DNA of 64,000 bases from contig VZQC01009558.1 in NCBI GenBank assembly GCA_009823505.1, positions 419,442-483,441 of the forward strand. The letters run 5' to 3'. Both the position numbers and the translations under genes were made by a program. The DNA comes from Rhizomys pruinosus. Taxonomy: Eukaryota > Chordata > Mammalia > Rodentia > Spalacidae. The notes beneath the pieces are model-generated. The model had not been told where the DNA came from and ran no database searches. It saw only the letters and a program-made list of their open reading frames with translations. Every line of letters starts with the position of its first letter. Position 1 is the stretch's first letter. This document shows, piece by piece, positions 21,375 through 30,284 of the stretch.

Positions 21375-21445
21375 TTTTCTTTCTTGCTTTCTTTCTTGCT
21401 TTCTTTCTTTCTTTCTTTCTTTTTTCTTTCTGTTCTTTCTTTCAT
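21375..21445. repeat. (CTTT)n microsatellite
   Basis: cttt repeats with cttg interruptions, adjoining the poly-T side of the following B1. Confidence 0.9.
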
Positions 21446-21448
21446 TTA

Positions 21449-21600
21449 TTTATTTTTTGTCTTTTTCTCTAGAAGAGTCTCTATGAGTCTCCAGCTGTCC
21501 TGGGAATCCTCTCTGTAGAGCAGGATGCCTTGAAACTCACAAAGATCCACCGCCCTGCCTCCTGAGTGTTAGGATTAGAGGTGTGCGCCCTATGCCGGAT
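21449..21600 (-). mobile_element. B1 SINE, error-rich
   Basis: tttgtctttttctctagaag, ccagctgtcctgggaatcct, ctctgtagagcaggatgcct and gtgttaggattagaggtgtg are B1 landmarks with scattered indels. Confidence 0.75.
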
Positions 21601-21768
21601 TCTCTCTTTTTTCTTTCTTCCTTCCTTCCTTCTTCCTTCCTTCCTTCCTTCTTCCTTCGTCTTTCTTCTATTCTTTCTTCTTCTTTCTTCTTTCTTTCTT
21701 TCTTTCTTTCTTTTTCTTTCCTTCTTTCGTTTCTTTCTTTCTTCTTTCTTTCTTTCCTATTTATTTTT
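21601..21768. repeat. (CTTC/CTTT)n microsatellite
   Basis: Long polypyrimidine run of mixed cttc and cttt steps. Open frames through it on either strand are low-complexity artefacts. Confidence 0.92.
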
Positions 21769-21869
21769 TTTGTTGAGAACTCTCTGTTCAAGCCCTAGCT
21801 ATTTTTTAATTGATAGGGGTTATTTGTTTTCTTGAGTCTTTGTGTTTTGAATTCTTTGTATATTCTCGA

Positions 21870-21892
21870 GGGGGGGGGGGGGGGGGGGGGGG

Positions 21893-21929
<37 letters not shown>
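21870..21929. repeat. Poly-G run of about 60 bases
   Basis: Sixty bases of G broken only by one A at 21,895, set inside L1 ORF2 sequence. Related L1 sequence at about 57,474-57,490 passes from tatattct to gatgttaa with no G run. Confidence 0.95.
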
Positions 21930-21930
<1 letters not shown>

Positions 21931-22069
21931 GGTGATGTTAAGCCCCTGTCATGTGTATATTGGTGAAGGTTTATTCCCACTTCTGTGGGTTTTCTTCGCC
22001 TTCCTTGGATGTTTACTTTTGCTGTACAGCACACTTTCTATTTCCATTATTTTTTATTAATTTTTTAAA

Positions 22070-22314
22070 TTAATTTTATATCTTGATGGTGATGAATTAC
22101 TTCTGGCATGCAAGTCGTGCACCCATGTCGTGCAATGCCGCGGATGGTCAGAAGAGGGTTGTTTCGGATTCCCCGCTGAACTGAAGTTCCCCTGGAATTG
22201 CACGTTTCAGATGGTTTCTCGTCCGCCATGTTGTGCTGGGTGATCGAACCCCGGTGTCCTTCTGAAGAGCGTGTCGTGCGCTCTTTTAACCGCATAGCCA
22301 ATCTCTCCAGCCCT
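22070..22314 (-). mobile_element. B2 SINE inside L1, error-rich
   Basis: gcatgcaagtcgtgcaccca, gtcagaagagggttgtttcg, gggtgatcgaaccccggtgt and ccaatctctccagccc follow B2 reversed with many indels. It carries the 17-nt internal duplication in altered form. Confidence 0.8.
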
Positions 22315-22319
22315 ATTTC

Positions 22320-22427
22320 ATTTTTTTTAGATGGTTCTCAGGCCACCATGTGGGTGCTGGAATCGAACCCTGGCCCTAGCAAGAGCAGTCAGTGCTCCCT
22401 TAACCACTGAGCGCATCTATCTAGCGC
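22320..22427 (-). mobile_element. B2 SINE fragment
   Basis: agatggttctcaggccacca, tgtgggtgctggaatcgaac and agcagtcagtgctcccttaa: only the 5' half of a B2, in reverse. Confidence 0.75.
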
Positions 22428-22836
22428 AAAACTTTTCTATTTAAGAGGTCCCCATTGATTGTTATTGTTGAACTTAATTCCTGTGCAACTGTCGTCTGAT
22501 ACTTGAAAGACTTATTCCTACATTCTATATCTTGTCGGTTGCTGCCAAATTTCTTCTACAGGTTTCAGAGTTTCGGTTTCTAGATTGCGGGCCTTTGATT
22601 CCATGGCGTTGCTTTTATGCACGGTGTTGCAAGATAAGGGTCTTGTTTTTCTTCTGACCGAGTGAGATCAAGATTTTACCAGCACATTTGTTGATGATGT
22701 TTATTCTTTCCTTTCAGTTGTGTAGTTTTTGGAGCTTTGGTCAAATATCAAGTAGTTGAAATTGCATGACCTCATGTTGGGTTTTCAATTATTTCTATTG
22801 ATTCTTTCTATCTTTCTGTCTATTTTTGGTACGCAT

Positions 22837-23040
22837 CTTTTTTTTTTTTTTTTTTTTTGGTCATTTTTCGACAGGGTCTCCCTTGTCCCTTAGCAATGGA
22901 AAAAAAAAAAAAAAAGCAAAAAAAAAAAAAATTCAAAGGCCCAAACAGGGTGGCTTCAAAAAAAAATCACAAGAGAAAAAACGCCTGCCCTGCTTACCCA
23001 AGTGCAATAAGCCACGCACACACCCACGCACTGGACATAC
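22837..23040 (-). mobile_element. B1 SINE with corrupted, A-rich centre
   Basis: Starts as a normal reversed B1 (poly-T, then ggtcatttttcgacagggtc) and ends with a recognisable B1 5' part (acgcctgccctgcttaccca, agtgcaataagccacgc). The central third is replaced by several pure A runs between 22,901 and 22,980. Confidence 0.55.
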
Positions 23041-23768
23041 CATGACTGTTCATCCTCTATAATCATCTCTCCGAGTCTTCAAGCCCTAATCCCTCAGCAT
23101 TGCTCTTGCCTCACCACTCCTCGCCGCCAACTTTAAGCCCCTCCCCACTCGACCCATTCCTCAGACGCTCCCCCGCCCCTCCACCAACCCCCCCATGAAC
23201 CCCACCCGGAAATGATGGATCCACCCCTCGTTTGTCTCCATAAATTCCCCCCTTCCCACAGAGCTAGTCGCGCTTTCCTCAGTCCGCTGTCCTATTCCAC
23301 TCTTTTACTCCACCTCTCTTCTCCTGCTCAGCCGCAGAACCAAGGCTCTAAACTATGCTTCCTTCCTTAACCGGGCCACTCTTTCATCCTGTTTTTCATA
23401 TTCGGTTATTTTACTGTCTTTTTAAATCTACTCAGGTTGTCTCCGTCGCCCTCTCTATTCCCTCATTCCTATTTCCCCCCGGATCCATTATTCCCCTAAG
23501 TTTTTTATTTCAAAGATCTTCCATAATTTTCTTCAGAGGCAGCTCAGCCTACACCTCCCTCTCACTCTAGTGACCGCAAGGATCTAAAACTCTTAGGATA
23601 AATGGGTTTTCCTCGGAATCGGACACACAGTCCCATGTGCCCCATTAGCATCTGGCTGTCCGGGATCTACACAACTTGGCGCCAGTGGGATCCCAGAGCA
23701 CCACCCAGGCCAGAGCTCCCTTAGTCCTTCCCCCTATGTAAGCTGGTTGGGAGGGGTCCCTGGATCTG
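23041..23768. other. Pyrimidine-rich block of unknown origin inside the L1
   Basis: C/T-rich sequence without a recognised family. It contains a PBS-like acaacttggcgccagtggga at about 23,669-23,688 and could hold an LTR remnant. No TATA box and poly(A) signal pair in LTR order is convincing. L1 ORF2 sequence resumes near 23,770. Confidence 0.3.
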
Positions 23769-23986
23769 TAGCTCTTGTTCAGAAGCACTGTCTACATTGA
23801 GGGCTCTGGAGTTCAGGAACAGTCCCTTTAGCAGAAAGTCTAAATTATCCCACAAATCTACGTATTGTTTTTGGTAGGATGGTCAGTTTCACATATTAAT
23901 TCTTCCAATCCATGAGTATAGGAAGTCCTTCCATCTTCTGGTATCTTCTCCAATCTTTTTCCTTAAAGATTAAAATATATCATTGT

Positions 23987-24225
23987 AGGGCTGGAGAGAT
24001 GGGCCTAGCTGGTTAAGAGCGCCGTCTTCTACAGACCCAAGGGTTTCGTCCCATTCACCCACATGGGCGGCCAGAAGAACCGTCTGGAACTCCAATTCCA
24101 GGAGAACACCAGTTCCAGGGGAATCCTAATACCCTCTCTGACCCCACGGCATGCAAGGTACGGGTGCACCGACTTGCATGCAGACGTCATTCGTCACCTT
24201 ACAGAATAAATAAATAAAAAAAAAA
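23987..24225 (+). mobile_element. B2 SINE inside L1
   Basis: Begins ggctggagagatgggccta and runs through ccagttccaggggaatccta to cagaataaataaat and a poly-A tail. It carries the 17-nt internal duplication (aactccaattccaggagaac). It is split by several apparent base errors. Confidence 0.85.
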
Positions 24226-24384
24226 ATAAAAATTAAAATTATCCTATGTAAGATCTTTGATGTCTTTGATCAGGCTTATTCTGAGGGTTTAGGTTTTTTT
24301 TTTTTTTTGATGCTATTATGAATGCGAGGGTTTCCATGTTCTCTTTCTTCATGATTACTTGTTATTGAATATAAAAAGACTACT

Positions 24385-24545
24385 GCCGGTGAATGGTGGT
24401 GCAGCGTGCAGCCTTAAATTCTAGCACTTGGGAGGAGAGGCAGGCGTGATCTTTGTGGAGTTCAAGGCCAGCCTGGTCTACATAGCGGTTCCAGGACAGC
24501 CGGAGCTACAGGGAGACACCATGATCTCAAAAAGACCCCCCCCCA
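24385..24545 (+). mobile_element. B1 SINE inside L1
   Basis: tagcacttgggaggagaggc, ttcaaggccagcctggtcta and ggacagccggagctacaggg, then an A-rich tail. A short ttggtctcaaaaagaccaaa repeat follows at 24,556-24,575. Confidence 0.85.
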
Positions 24546-24884
24546 TTTTTTTCTTGGTCTCAAAAAGACCAAACACAAAACAAAAAAAAAAAAAAAAGGC
24601 TAATTTTCGTCTGTTAAACTTGTAACCCGACACTACTGAAAGTGTTAATAATTTCTAGGAGTTTTCTGGTGGAATTTTTGGGATCTCTTAGCTATAGTGT
24701 CATTTGCAAAAAGGGATAATTTGATCTCTTTTCCAATTAGTACTCCTTTAATTTCTTTTGTCTTATTTGTCTAGCAAGAGTTTCAAGCACTATATTAAAA
24801 AGGAGTGGAGATAGTAGATAGCCTTGTTGGGTTCCTAATTTTAATGAAAATGTTTCCAGTTTTTTTTCCATTTAGAATGATTTT

Positions 24885-25024
24885 TTTTTTTTGAGACAGG
24901 GTCTTCCTACAGCCCCAGCTGGCCTAGAACTCACTCTGTAGACCAGGCTGGTCTTGAACTCACGGAGATCTGCCTGCCTCTGCCTCCTGAGTGCTGTGAT
25001 TAAAGGCATGAGCCACCATGCCTG
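24885..25024 (-). mobile_element. B1 SINE inside L1
   Basis: Poly-T, gagacagggtcttcctacag, then ctcactctgtagaccaggct and gtgctgtgattaaaggcatg. Clean, nearly full-length B1 in reverse. Confidence 0.9.
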
Positions 25025-25128
25025 GATTAAAGATGGTCATTAGCCGCCATGTGGGTGTCGGGAATCGAACCCAGTCCTCTGCAAGATCAGTCCCTGCTCT
25101 TAACCACTGACCTAGTCCCTCCAGCCCC
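25025..25128 (-). mobile_element. B2 SINE fragment inside L1
   Basis: agatggtcattagccgccat, gtgggtgtcgggaatcgaac and gtccctgctcttaaccactg, then ccctccagccc. The 3' half of the B2 is absent. Confidence 0.8.
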
Positions 25129-26082
25129 TAGAAGGATATTTGCTATGGGTTTGTTGTTTATAGCTTTAATTATGCTGGAGTATGTTCCCTCCTTTCCAAT
25201 GCCCTCTGGGACTTTTATCATAAATGTATGCAGAATTTGTGAAAGGCCTTTTCTGTGTCTATTGAGATTACCATGTGATTTTTGTCTTTGAGTCCATTTA
25301 TATGATTTATTACATTTATTGACTTATGGATATTGAACCATCCCTGTATCTCTGGAATAAAGCCAACTTCATCATGGTTTATGCAGTTTGCAAGTATTTT
25401 GTTGAGGATTTCTGTATCCATGTTCATTAAAGATATTAGTCTATAGTTTTCTTTTTTGTTTGTATCTTTACATGGTTTTGGTAGTAGAGTGATGCTGGCT
25501 TCACAGAAAGAATTTGGGAGTTCTTCTGTTTCTATCTTTTTAAATACTTTAAGTAGTATTGGTTGTAGATCTTCTTTAAGTGGTCAAATTATGATGTAAA
25601 TCCATCTGGGTCTTAGCTTTTTTAGTTCAGAGGTTTTGTGTTACTGTTTCAGTTTCCTTATATGTTATGGGTCTATTTAAGCTGTTGATCTCTTCTTGGT
25701 TTAGCTTTGATGATTCCCATGATTTTAGATATCCATCCATTTCCTTTAGATTTTTAAATTTAATAAAGATTTTAAAGTATTCCCTTATAATCTGTTGTGA
25801 TTTTTCTCTTTCATCTCTGATTTTGTTGATTTGGATTTGCGTTTTCTTTCTTTTGCTTAACTGGGCTAAGGGTCTTTCTATCTTGTTTAGTTTTCCAAAG
25901 AACCAGCTCTTAGATTCATTGATTCTTTGTATTGTTTTGTTGTTTGTTTGTTTCTATTTCATTAATCTATTCTCTGATTTTTGTTATTTCTTCTTGTCTG
26001 TTGGGTTTGGGATTCACTTGCTGTCTTTCAAGTGTTTCGAGTTACAATGTTAAGCCATTTATTTATTTGTACTTTTTCTGAT

Positions 26083-26226
26083 TTTTTTTTTTTGAGACAA
26101 GGTCTCCCTTTAGTCCCAGCTGGCCTAGAGCTCACTCTGAGGACCAGGCAGGCTGTCCTTGAACTCAGAGAGATCTGCCTGCCTCTGCCTCCCAAGTGCT
26201 GGGATTAAAGGTGTGCACCACCACAC
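26083..26226 (-). mobile_element. B1 SINE inside L1
   Basis: Poly-T, gagacaaggtctccctttag, then ctcagagagatctgcctgcc and gtgctgggattaaaggtgtg. Full-length B1 in reverse. Confidence 0.9.
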
Positions 26227-26306
26227 CACCATACCACCATGTGGGTTCTGGGTCCTCTGCAAGAGCGGTCAGTGCTCTTAACTGCTGAGTCATCTCTCCA
26301 GCCCCC
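26227..26306 (-). mobile_element. B2 SINE fragment between two B1s
   Basis: caccatgtgggttctgggtc, ctctgcaagagcggtcagtg and catctctccagcccccc: the 5' end of a B2 in reverse, running into the next poly-T. Confidence 0.8.
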
Positions 26307-26442
26307 CCCCCTTTTTTTTTTTGAGACAGGGTCTTTCTGTAGCTCCAGCTGTCCTGGAACTCTCTATGTAGACCAGGCCTTGAACTCACAGAGATCTGCC
26401 TACTTCTGCCTCCCACGCTAGGATTAAAGGCGTGCGCCACCA
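26307..26442 (-). mobile_element. B1 SINE inside L1
   Basis: Poly-T, gagacagggtctttctgtag, tctctatgtagaccaggcct and gctaggattaaaggcgtgcg. Together with the two preceding elements it forms a SINE cluster splitting the endonuclease part of the L1 from its RT part. Confidence 0.9.
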
Positions 26443-27066
26443 TGTGGAGGCACTTAGAGCTATAAGCTTCCCTCTTAGGACTGCTTTAAAGTGTCCTGGA
26501 GGTTCTGTTGTGTTGCATTGTCCTTTTCGTTTAGTTCCAGGAATTTTTTTATTCCTTTCTTAATTTCTTCTTTCACCCATTCATCATTCAGGAGTGTGTT
26601 GTTTAATCTCCATGAGTTCCTGTAGTTACTAGGGCTTCTTCTGGTCTTGTTATTAAGATTTACTGCATTATGGTCTGATAGAATGCATGGAATTTTTTTG
26701 TATGTGTTGCTGTTTGTTTTGTGCCCCAGTATGTGGTCAATTTTAGAGAAAGTTCCATCGGGTGCTATATAGAAAGTCTGTTCTTTAGTGCTTGGGTGGA
26801 ATATTTGGTAGATGTCTGTTAGGTCCATTTGATGTATCCTATCATTTAATTCAGATGATTCTCTGTTTCTTCTGTCTCTGGTTGACCTGTGTATTGGACA
26901 TAGTGGGATATTGAAGTCCCCTATTATTACTGAGTTGGGGTTGATCTGTGTCTTAAAGTCCTGTAGTACTATTTTTTATGATATTGGGTCTACCAGAGTT
27001 TGGTGCATATATGTTCATGCTTGTGACATCTTCTTGCTCAACTGTTCCTTTGATCAGGGATGCTGA

Positions 27067-27276
27067 TTTTTTTTTATGTGTATGAATGTATTGTCTGCAT
27101 GTAGGTTTGTGCACCCGTGTCGTGCAATGCCTCAGAGGTCAGAAGAGGGTGTCGGATTCCCCTGGAACTGGAGTTAAAGACAGTTCTCAGCCACCATGTG
27201 GGTGCTGGGGATTGAACCCGGGTCCTCTGCAAGAGCAGTCGGCGCTCTTAACCCCTAGGCCATCTCTCCAGCCCCA
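27067..27276 (-). mobile_element. B2 SINE, left arm of an inverted pair
   Basis: Full-length B2 in reverse (gtgtatgaatgtattgtctg to catctctccagcccc), short type without the 17-nt duplication. agggatg(c/a)tgat flanks it as a target-site duplication in the L1. Its 5' 84 bases form an almost perfect inverted repeat with the next B2. Confidence 0.92.
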
Positions 27277-27310
27277 GGGATGATGATTTTTTAAATAGAA
27301 CACCAAAGAT

Positions 27311-27530
27311 GGGGCTGGAGAGATGGCCTAGGGGTTAAGAGCGCCGACTGCTCTTGCAGAGGACCCGGGTTCGATCCCCAGCCCCACATGGCAGCTGAGA
27401 ACCGTCTTTAAATCCAGTTCTAGGGGAATCTGACACCCTCTTCTGACCTTTGTGGCATTGCACGACACAGGTGCACAAACCTACATGCAGACAGTACAGT
27501 CATACAAATACCAAATAAATTAAAAAAAAA
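27311..27530 (+). mobile_element. B2 SINE, right arm of an inverted pair
   Basis: Starts ggggctggagagatggccta and ends in attaaaaaaaaa. The target atagaacaccaaaga is repeated on both sides. It faces the previous B2 head to head across 34 bp. Confidence 0.92.
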
Positions 27531-27539
27531 ATAGAACAC

Positions 27540-28119
27540 CAAAGACAAAATCCACAAAAGAAAGCATTGATAAGCTGCATTTTATTGAGGCAAAAGTTAT
27601 GCTCTGTTCAAGAAAGCTCAGGAGAATGTTGAGAAGATGAGGTGCATCCTGGAGACTCAGAGGAAATAGGCACACAAACTTTCCATTCAGTGTTGCTCTT
27701 AATGCAGTATTATTCTAAAAGTAATGTCTATTTAAAGAAAGACTAACACAGTATCTGGCATGGGATAGCCTGTGCTTGCATCGATACCTTGATTTTCTAA
27801 CAAAACTCCTGAGGGTTCTAATAATGAGTAGCTATCTCTTTATGGTTGGAAGGTCCTCTCCAGATCACCTACCGGGAGGAGGGCCTGGGTCACATGGAGG
27901 AGTTAGACATTTGAAGACGGTGCCTGTCCCAGAATATTTAGAAATGTCTCAAAGGTGAACTAGGTAGTAGATCTTCCAGTCAGGATGGAATTACAAACAT
28001 GTCTTCCCAAACTTTAGGAAGAAGCAATTTCTTTCTCTGGAATTTTTAAAGTAAAAAAAACAAAACAAAACAAAAATGGCACTTTGTTTCACTTAGTTTA
28101 ACGCTTTCATTTTCTTTTA
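27540..28119 (+). other. Possible L1 ORF2 scrap, then unassigned
   Basis: 27,540-27,675 (ccacaaaagaaagcattgat, aagctgcattttattgaggc, tatgctctgttcaag) resembles a late ORF2 segment in plus orientation. The remainder to 28,119 is unassigned, with an (AAAAC)n patch at 28,057-28,074. Confidence 0.4.
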
Positions 28120-28164
28120 AAAATATTTTTATTGAAGTTTTGTGCATTTCATACATCATTTCTC

Positions 28165-28660
28165 TTTTTTTATTTATTTATTTTTGTATGTGTATGAATG
28201 TACTGTCTGCGTGTAGGTTTGTGCACCCCTGTCGTGCAATGCTGTGGAGGTCAGAAGAGGGTGTCGATTCCCCTGGAACTGGAGTTCTCCTGGAATTGGA
28301 GTTACAGACGTTTCTCAGCCACCATGTGGGTGCTGGGAATCGAACCCGGGTCCTCTGCAAGAGCAGTCGGTGCTCTTTTTCTTTTTAATTTTATTTTTCT
28401 TTGTGTATGAGTGTACTGTCTGCCTGTAGGTCTGTGCATCCGTGTCGTGCAATGCCGCGGAGGTCAGAAGAGGGTGTCGGATTCCCCTGGAACTGGAGTT
28501 CTCCTGGAATTGGAGCTTCAGATGGTTCTCAGCCGCCATGTGGGTGCTGGGGATCGAACCCGGGTCCTCTGTAAGAGCGGTCTGCGCTCTTAACCGCTAG
28601 GCCATCTCTCTAGCCCCAGCAGTCAGTGCTCTTAACTGCTAGGCTATCTCTCCAGCCCCA
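28165..28660 (-). mobile_element. Outer B2 SINE carrying a nested B2
   Basis: The element is in two pieces, 28,178-28,377 and 28,634-28,659, interrupted by a younger B2. The host target catcatttctc is present on both outer sides (28,154 and 28,661). The outer copy has the 17-nt internal duplication. Confidence 0.9.
28378..28617 (-). mobile_element. Inner B2 SINE nested in another B2
   Basis: Full-length and CpG-rich (gtgtcgtgcaatgccgcgga). Flanked by agcagtcggtgctctt on the left and the same 16 bases with one change on the right, which is the outer B2's own sequence. It carries the 17-nt duplication. Confidence 0.93.
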
Positions 28661-28790
28661 CATCATTTCTCATTCCAATTTAGACTCATTTCCCTTTTCA
28701 TGCCCCCTACCCCACCCAAGTTCATGCATTCTGCCATACATGTCTTGTATCTTTTTCTGAGTCTTTTTACTTTCATTTTCTTTTTTTAAA

Positions 28791-29003
28791 TTTTAATTGT
28801 TTTTATGTGTATGAATGTACTGTCTGCATGCAGGTTTGTGTACCCGTGTCGTGCAATGCCACGGAGGTCAGGAGGGGGTGTTGGATTCCCCTGGAACTGG
28901 AGTTAAAGGCAGTTCTCAGCCGCCATGTGGGTGCTGGGGATCGAACCCGGGTCCTCTGCAAGAGCAGTCTGTGCTCTTAACTGTTAGGTCATCTCTCCAG
29001 CCC
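28791..29003 (-). mobile_element. B2 SINE, short type
   Basis: Clean full-length B2 in reverse (gtgtatgaatgtactgtctg to catctctccagccc) lacking the 17-nt duplication: ggaactggagttaaaggcag. Confidence 0.92.
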
Positions 29004-29252
29004 TTTACTTTCATTTTCTACACCAAGAAACCAAATCCCAGAGATGCTGCCATTGGCTTGAATTCATGCAGTTGGTTAAAGACAATGTCTATGTGCTGGG
29101 ATTGAGTTACATGTTCATCTCAGCCATGTGTGGGCTGGTTTCAAATCAGATGTGTGTATACATGATCTTATCCTGCGGTGACATGGGCCAAGAGGATTGT
29201 TTGAACTTTCTGGTGTTACTAGGTCTCCAGGGATACATTGTGACATGTACTT

Positions 29253-29256
29253 AAAT

Positions 29257-29329
<73 letters not shown>
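29253..29329. repeat. (TTTA)n(TTGA)n compound microsatellite, edge of block A
   Basis: Twelve or so ttta steps followed by about eight ttga steps. The same compound repeat stands at 39,148-39,226, and the duplicated block A begins inside it. Confidence 0.92.
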
Positions 29330-29334
29330 TACAC

Positions 29335-29480
29335 ACATGTGTACACCATGGTGTATGTTCTAGGTCAGAGGGCACTTTTGAGATTCAGTCCTTTTCCTCC
29401 ATGTGGGTCCTGGGAGTTGAACTCAGGTCCTCAGCTTTGGTGGCAGGCACCATTACTCCCTGAGCCTTCTCACCAGCCCC
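29335..29480 (-). mobile_element. B3/B2-type SINE fragment
   Basis: tttacacacatgtgtacacc, tgggagttgaactcaggtcc and ccctgagccttctcaccagc, then ccc. A tRNA-derived SINE in reverse with only the 5' half clear. Copied at 39,232-39,377. Confidence 0.55.
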
Positions 29481-29794
29481 ATAACAAGTACTTTTTATTT
29501 TCCAGAGAGTGTCACCAACCCAGCACACAAAGGTTGCTGCTGGTCTCCTGCCATCCAAATGCCGATGCTGTGCACACCCCAGGTCTGAAGCACTTTCTGC
29601 CTTCAGCAGCACTCACTCTCCTGGCCATCTCACCAGGTCTGGGCACTCAGTTTGTTCTACAGTCCATTCCTACCTCCAGTCCCTTATCCCACTTCCCATA
29701 CCCAGGGAGCAACGACCTTGGCATCATCTCCACAGATACATGGGAAAATTGTTGACATAACTAAACCTGGCTTTTCTTTCTTTTCAAAAATTTA

Positions 29795-29925
29795 TTTTTC
29801 TGAGGCATGGTGGCACATGTCTTTAATCCCAGCACTTGGGAGGTAGAGACAGGTGGATCTCTATGAGTTCAAGGGCAGCATGGCCTACATAGTGAGTTGC
29901 AGGCCATCTGGGGCTATGGGAATTA
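29795..29925 (+). mobile_element. B1 SINE
   Basis: gaggcatggtggcacatgtc, tttaatcccagcacttggga and tggcctacatagtgagttgc. It is moderately diverged and ends at a join with a B2 piece. Copied at 39,692-39,822. Confidence 0.85.
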
Positions 29926-30030
29926 CAGGTGGTTGTGAGCTAGTCAGTAGGGATGCTGGGAACTGAACTCAGGTCCTGTGTAAGAGCAGGAAGCTCTCTT
30001 AGTTCCCCGGAACAGTCTCTCCAGCCTGTA
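29926..30030 (-). mobile_element. B2 SINE fragment fused to the B1
   Basis: aggtggttgtgagctagtca, gggatgctgggaactgaact and cagtctctccagcct: the 5' half of a reversed B2 following the B1 without a tail between them. Copied at 39,823-39,927. Confidence 0.75.
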
Positions 30031-30081
30031 CTCCTGAGACTTTACTGTTCCCCAAGCTCCATCTGCTGCTTCTTGGTGTCT

Positions 30082-30155
30082 ATCTCTCCAAGTGGAGCCT
30101 GGGTTCATGGGCGTCCTTATGTGCCCATCTCTCCAAGTGGAGCCTGGGTTCATGT
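30082..30155. repeat. 44-bp sequence repeated 1.7 times
   Basis: atctctccaagtggagcctg starts at 30,082 and again at 30,126, each followed by ggttcatg. Same in A' at 39,979 and 40,023. Confidence 0.85.
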
Positions 30156-30284
30156 CAAGGACCCTTGCTGCCACCCTTAATGCTTCCTGACTTCAGGAAT
30201 TTGCCTGAAAATCCTATGGAGTCCACCTGGAAATAATTCCCAGGATTTGACTTCTCCCTTCTCTCCATTGCCCTGGCCACTTCT

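Larger units (their letters stand above)
20399..27066 (-). pseudogene. LINE-1 ORF2 relic, interrupted
   Basis: Reading leftwards on the minus strand gives an L1 ORF2 from endonuclease to C-terminus. 26,475-27,055 encodes the endonuclease, with NIYAPN, a GDFN equivalent, SKIDHILGHK and ILSDH. 25,140-25,620 encodes the reverse transcriptase part with [20 protein letters not shown] and the catalytic-Asp motif [10 protein letters not shown]. The FADD catalytic box at about 24,695-24,712 reads FAND. 22,428-22,836, 21,775-22,060 and 20,399-20,765 give later ORF2 parts; the last ends KMWYIYTR...AVKKDEIMKFAGKW. Frameshifts, stops, many SINEs and the mutated active site rule out activity. ORF1 and the 5' UTR are not seen. 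Confidence 0.85.
28120..28790 (-). mobile_element. LINE-1 3' end, split by B2s
   Basis: ttgaagttttgtgcatttca and tacatcatttctc stand before the B2s. cattccaatttagactcatt, ccctaccccacccaagttca and gtcttgtatctttttctgag follow them. Homologous to 16,940-17,200. Confidence 0.6.

Noticed and set aside
21375..21768. Coding frames rich in Phe/Ser/Leu or Lys/Arg/Glu
   Set aside because: Low-complexity translation of (CTTT)n and (CTTC)n microsatellites.
23660..23700. Retroviral primer binding site (ttggcgccagtggga)
   Set aside because: It resembles lysine-tRNA-type sites only in the first eight bases. No convincing LTR or gag sequence flanks it, and the area is of poor quality. Kept only as part of a broader finding.
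27311..27400. tRNA gene
   Set aside because: The Pol III box A and B-like bases belong to the tRNA-derived head of a B2 SINE. It has no complete cloverleaf and has a B2 body and A-tail.
29324..29755. 143-codon frame also present at 39,221-39,652
   Set aside because: It begins inside a SINE and its second copy comes from the same segmental duplication. No recognisable product.
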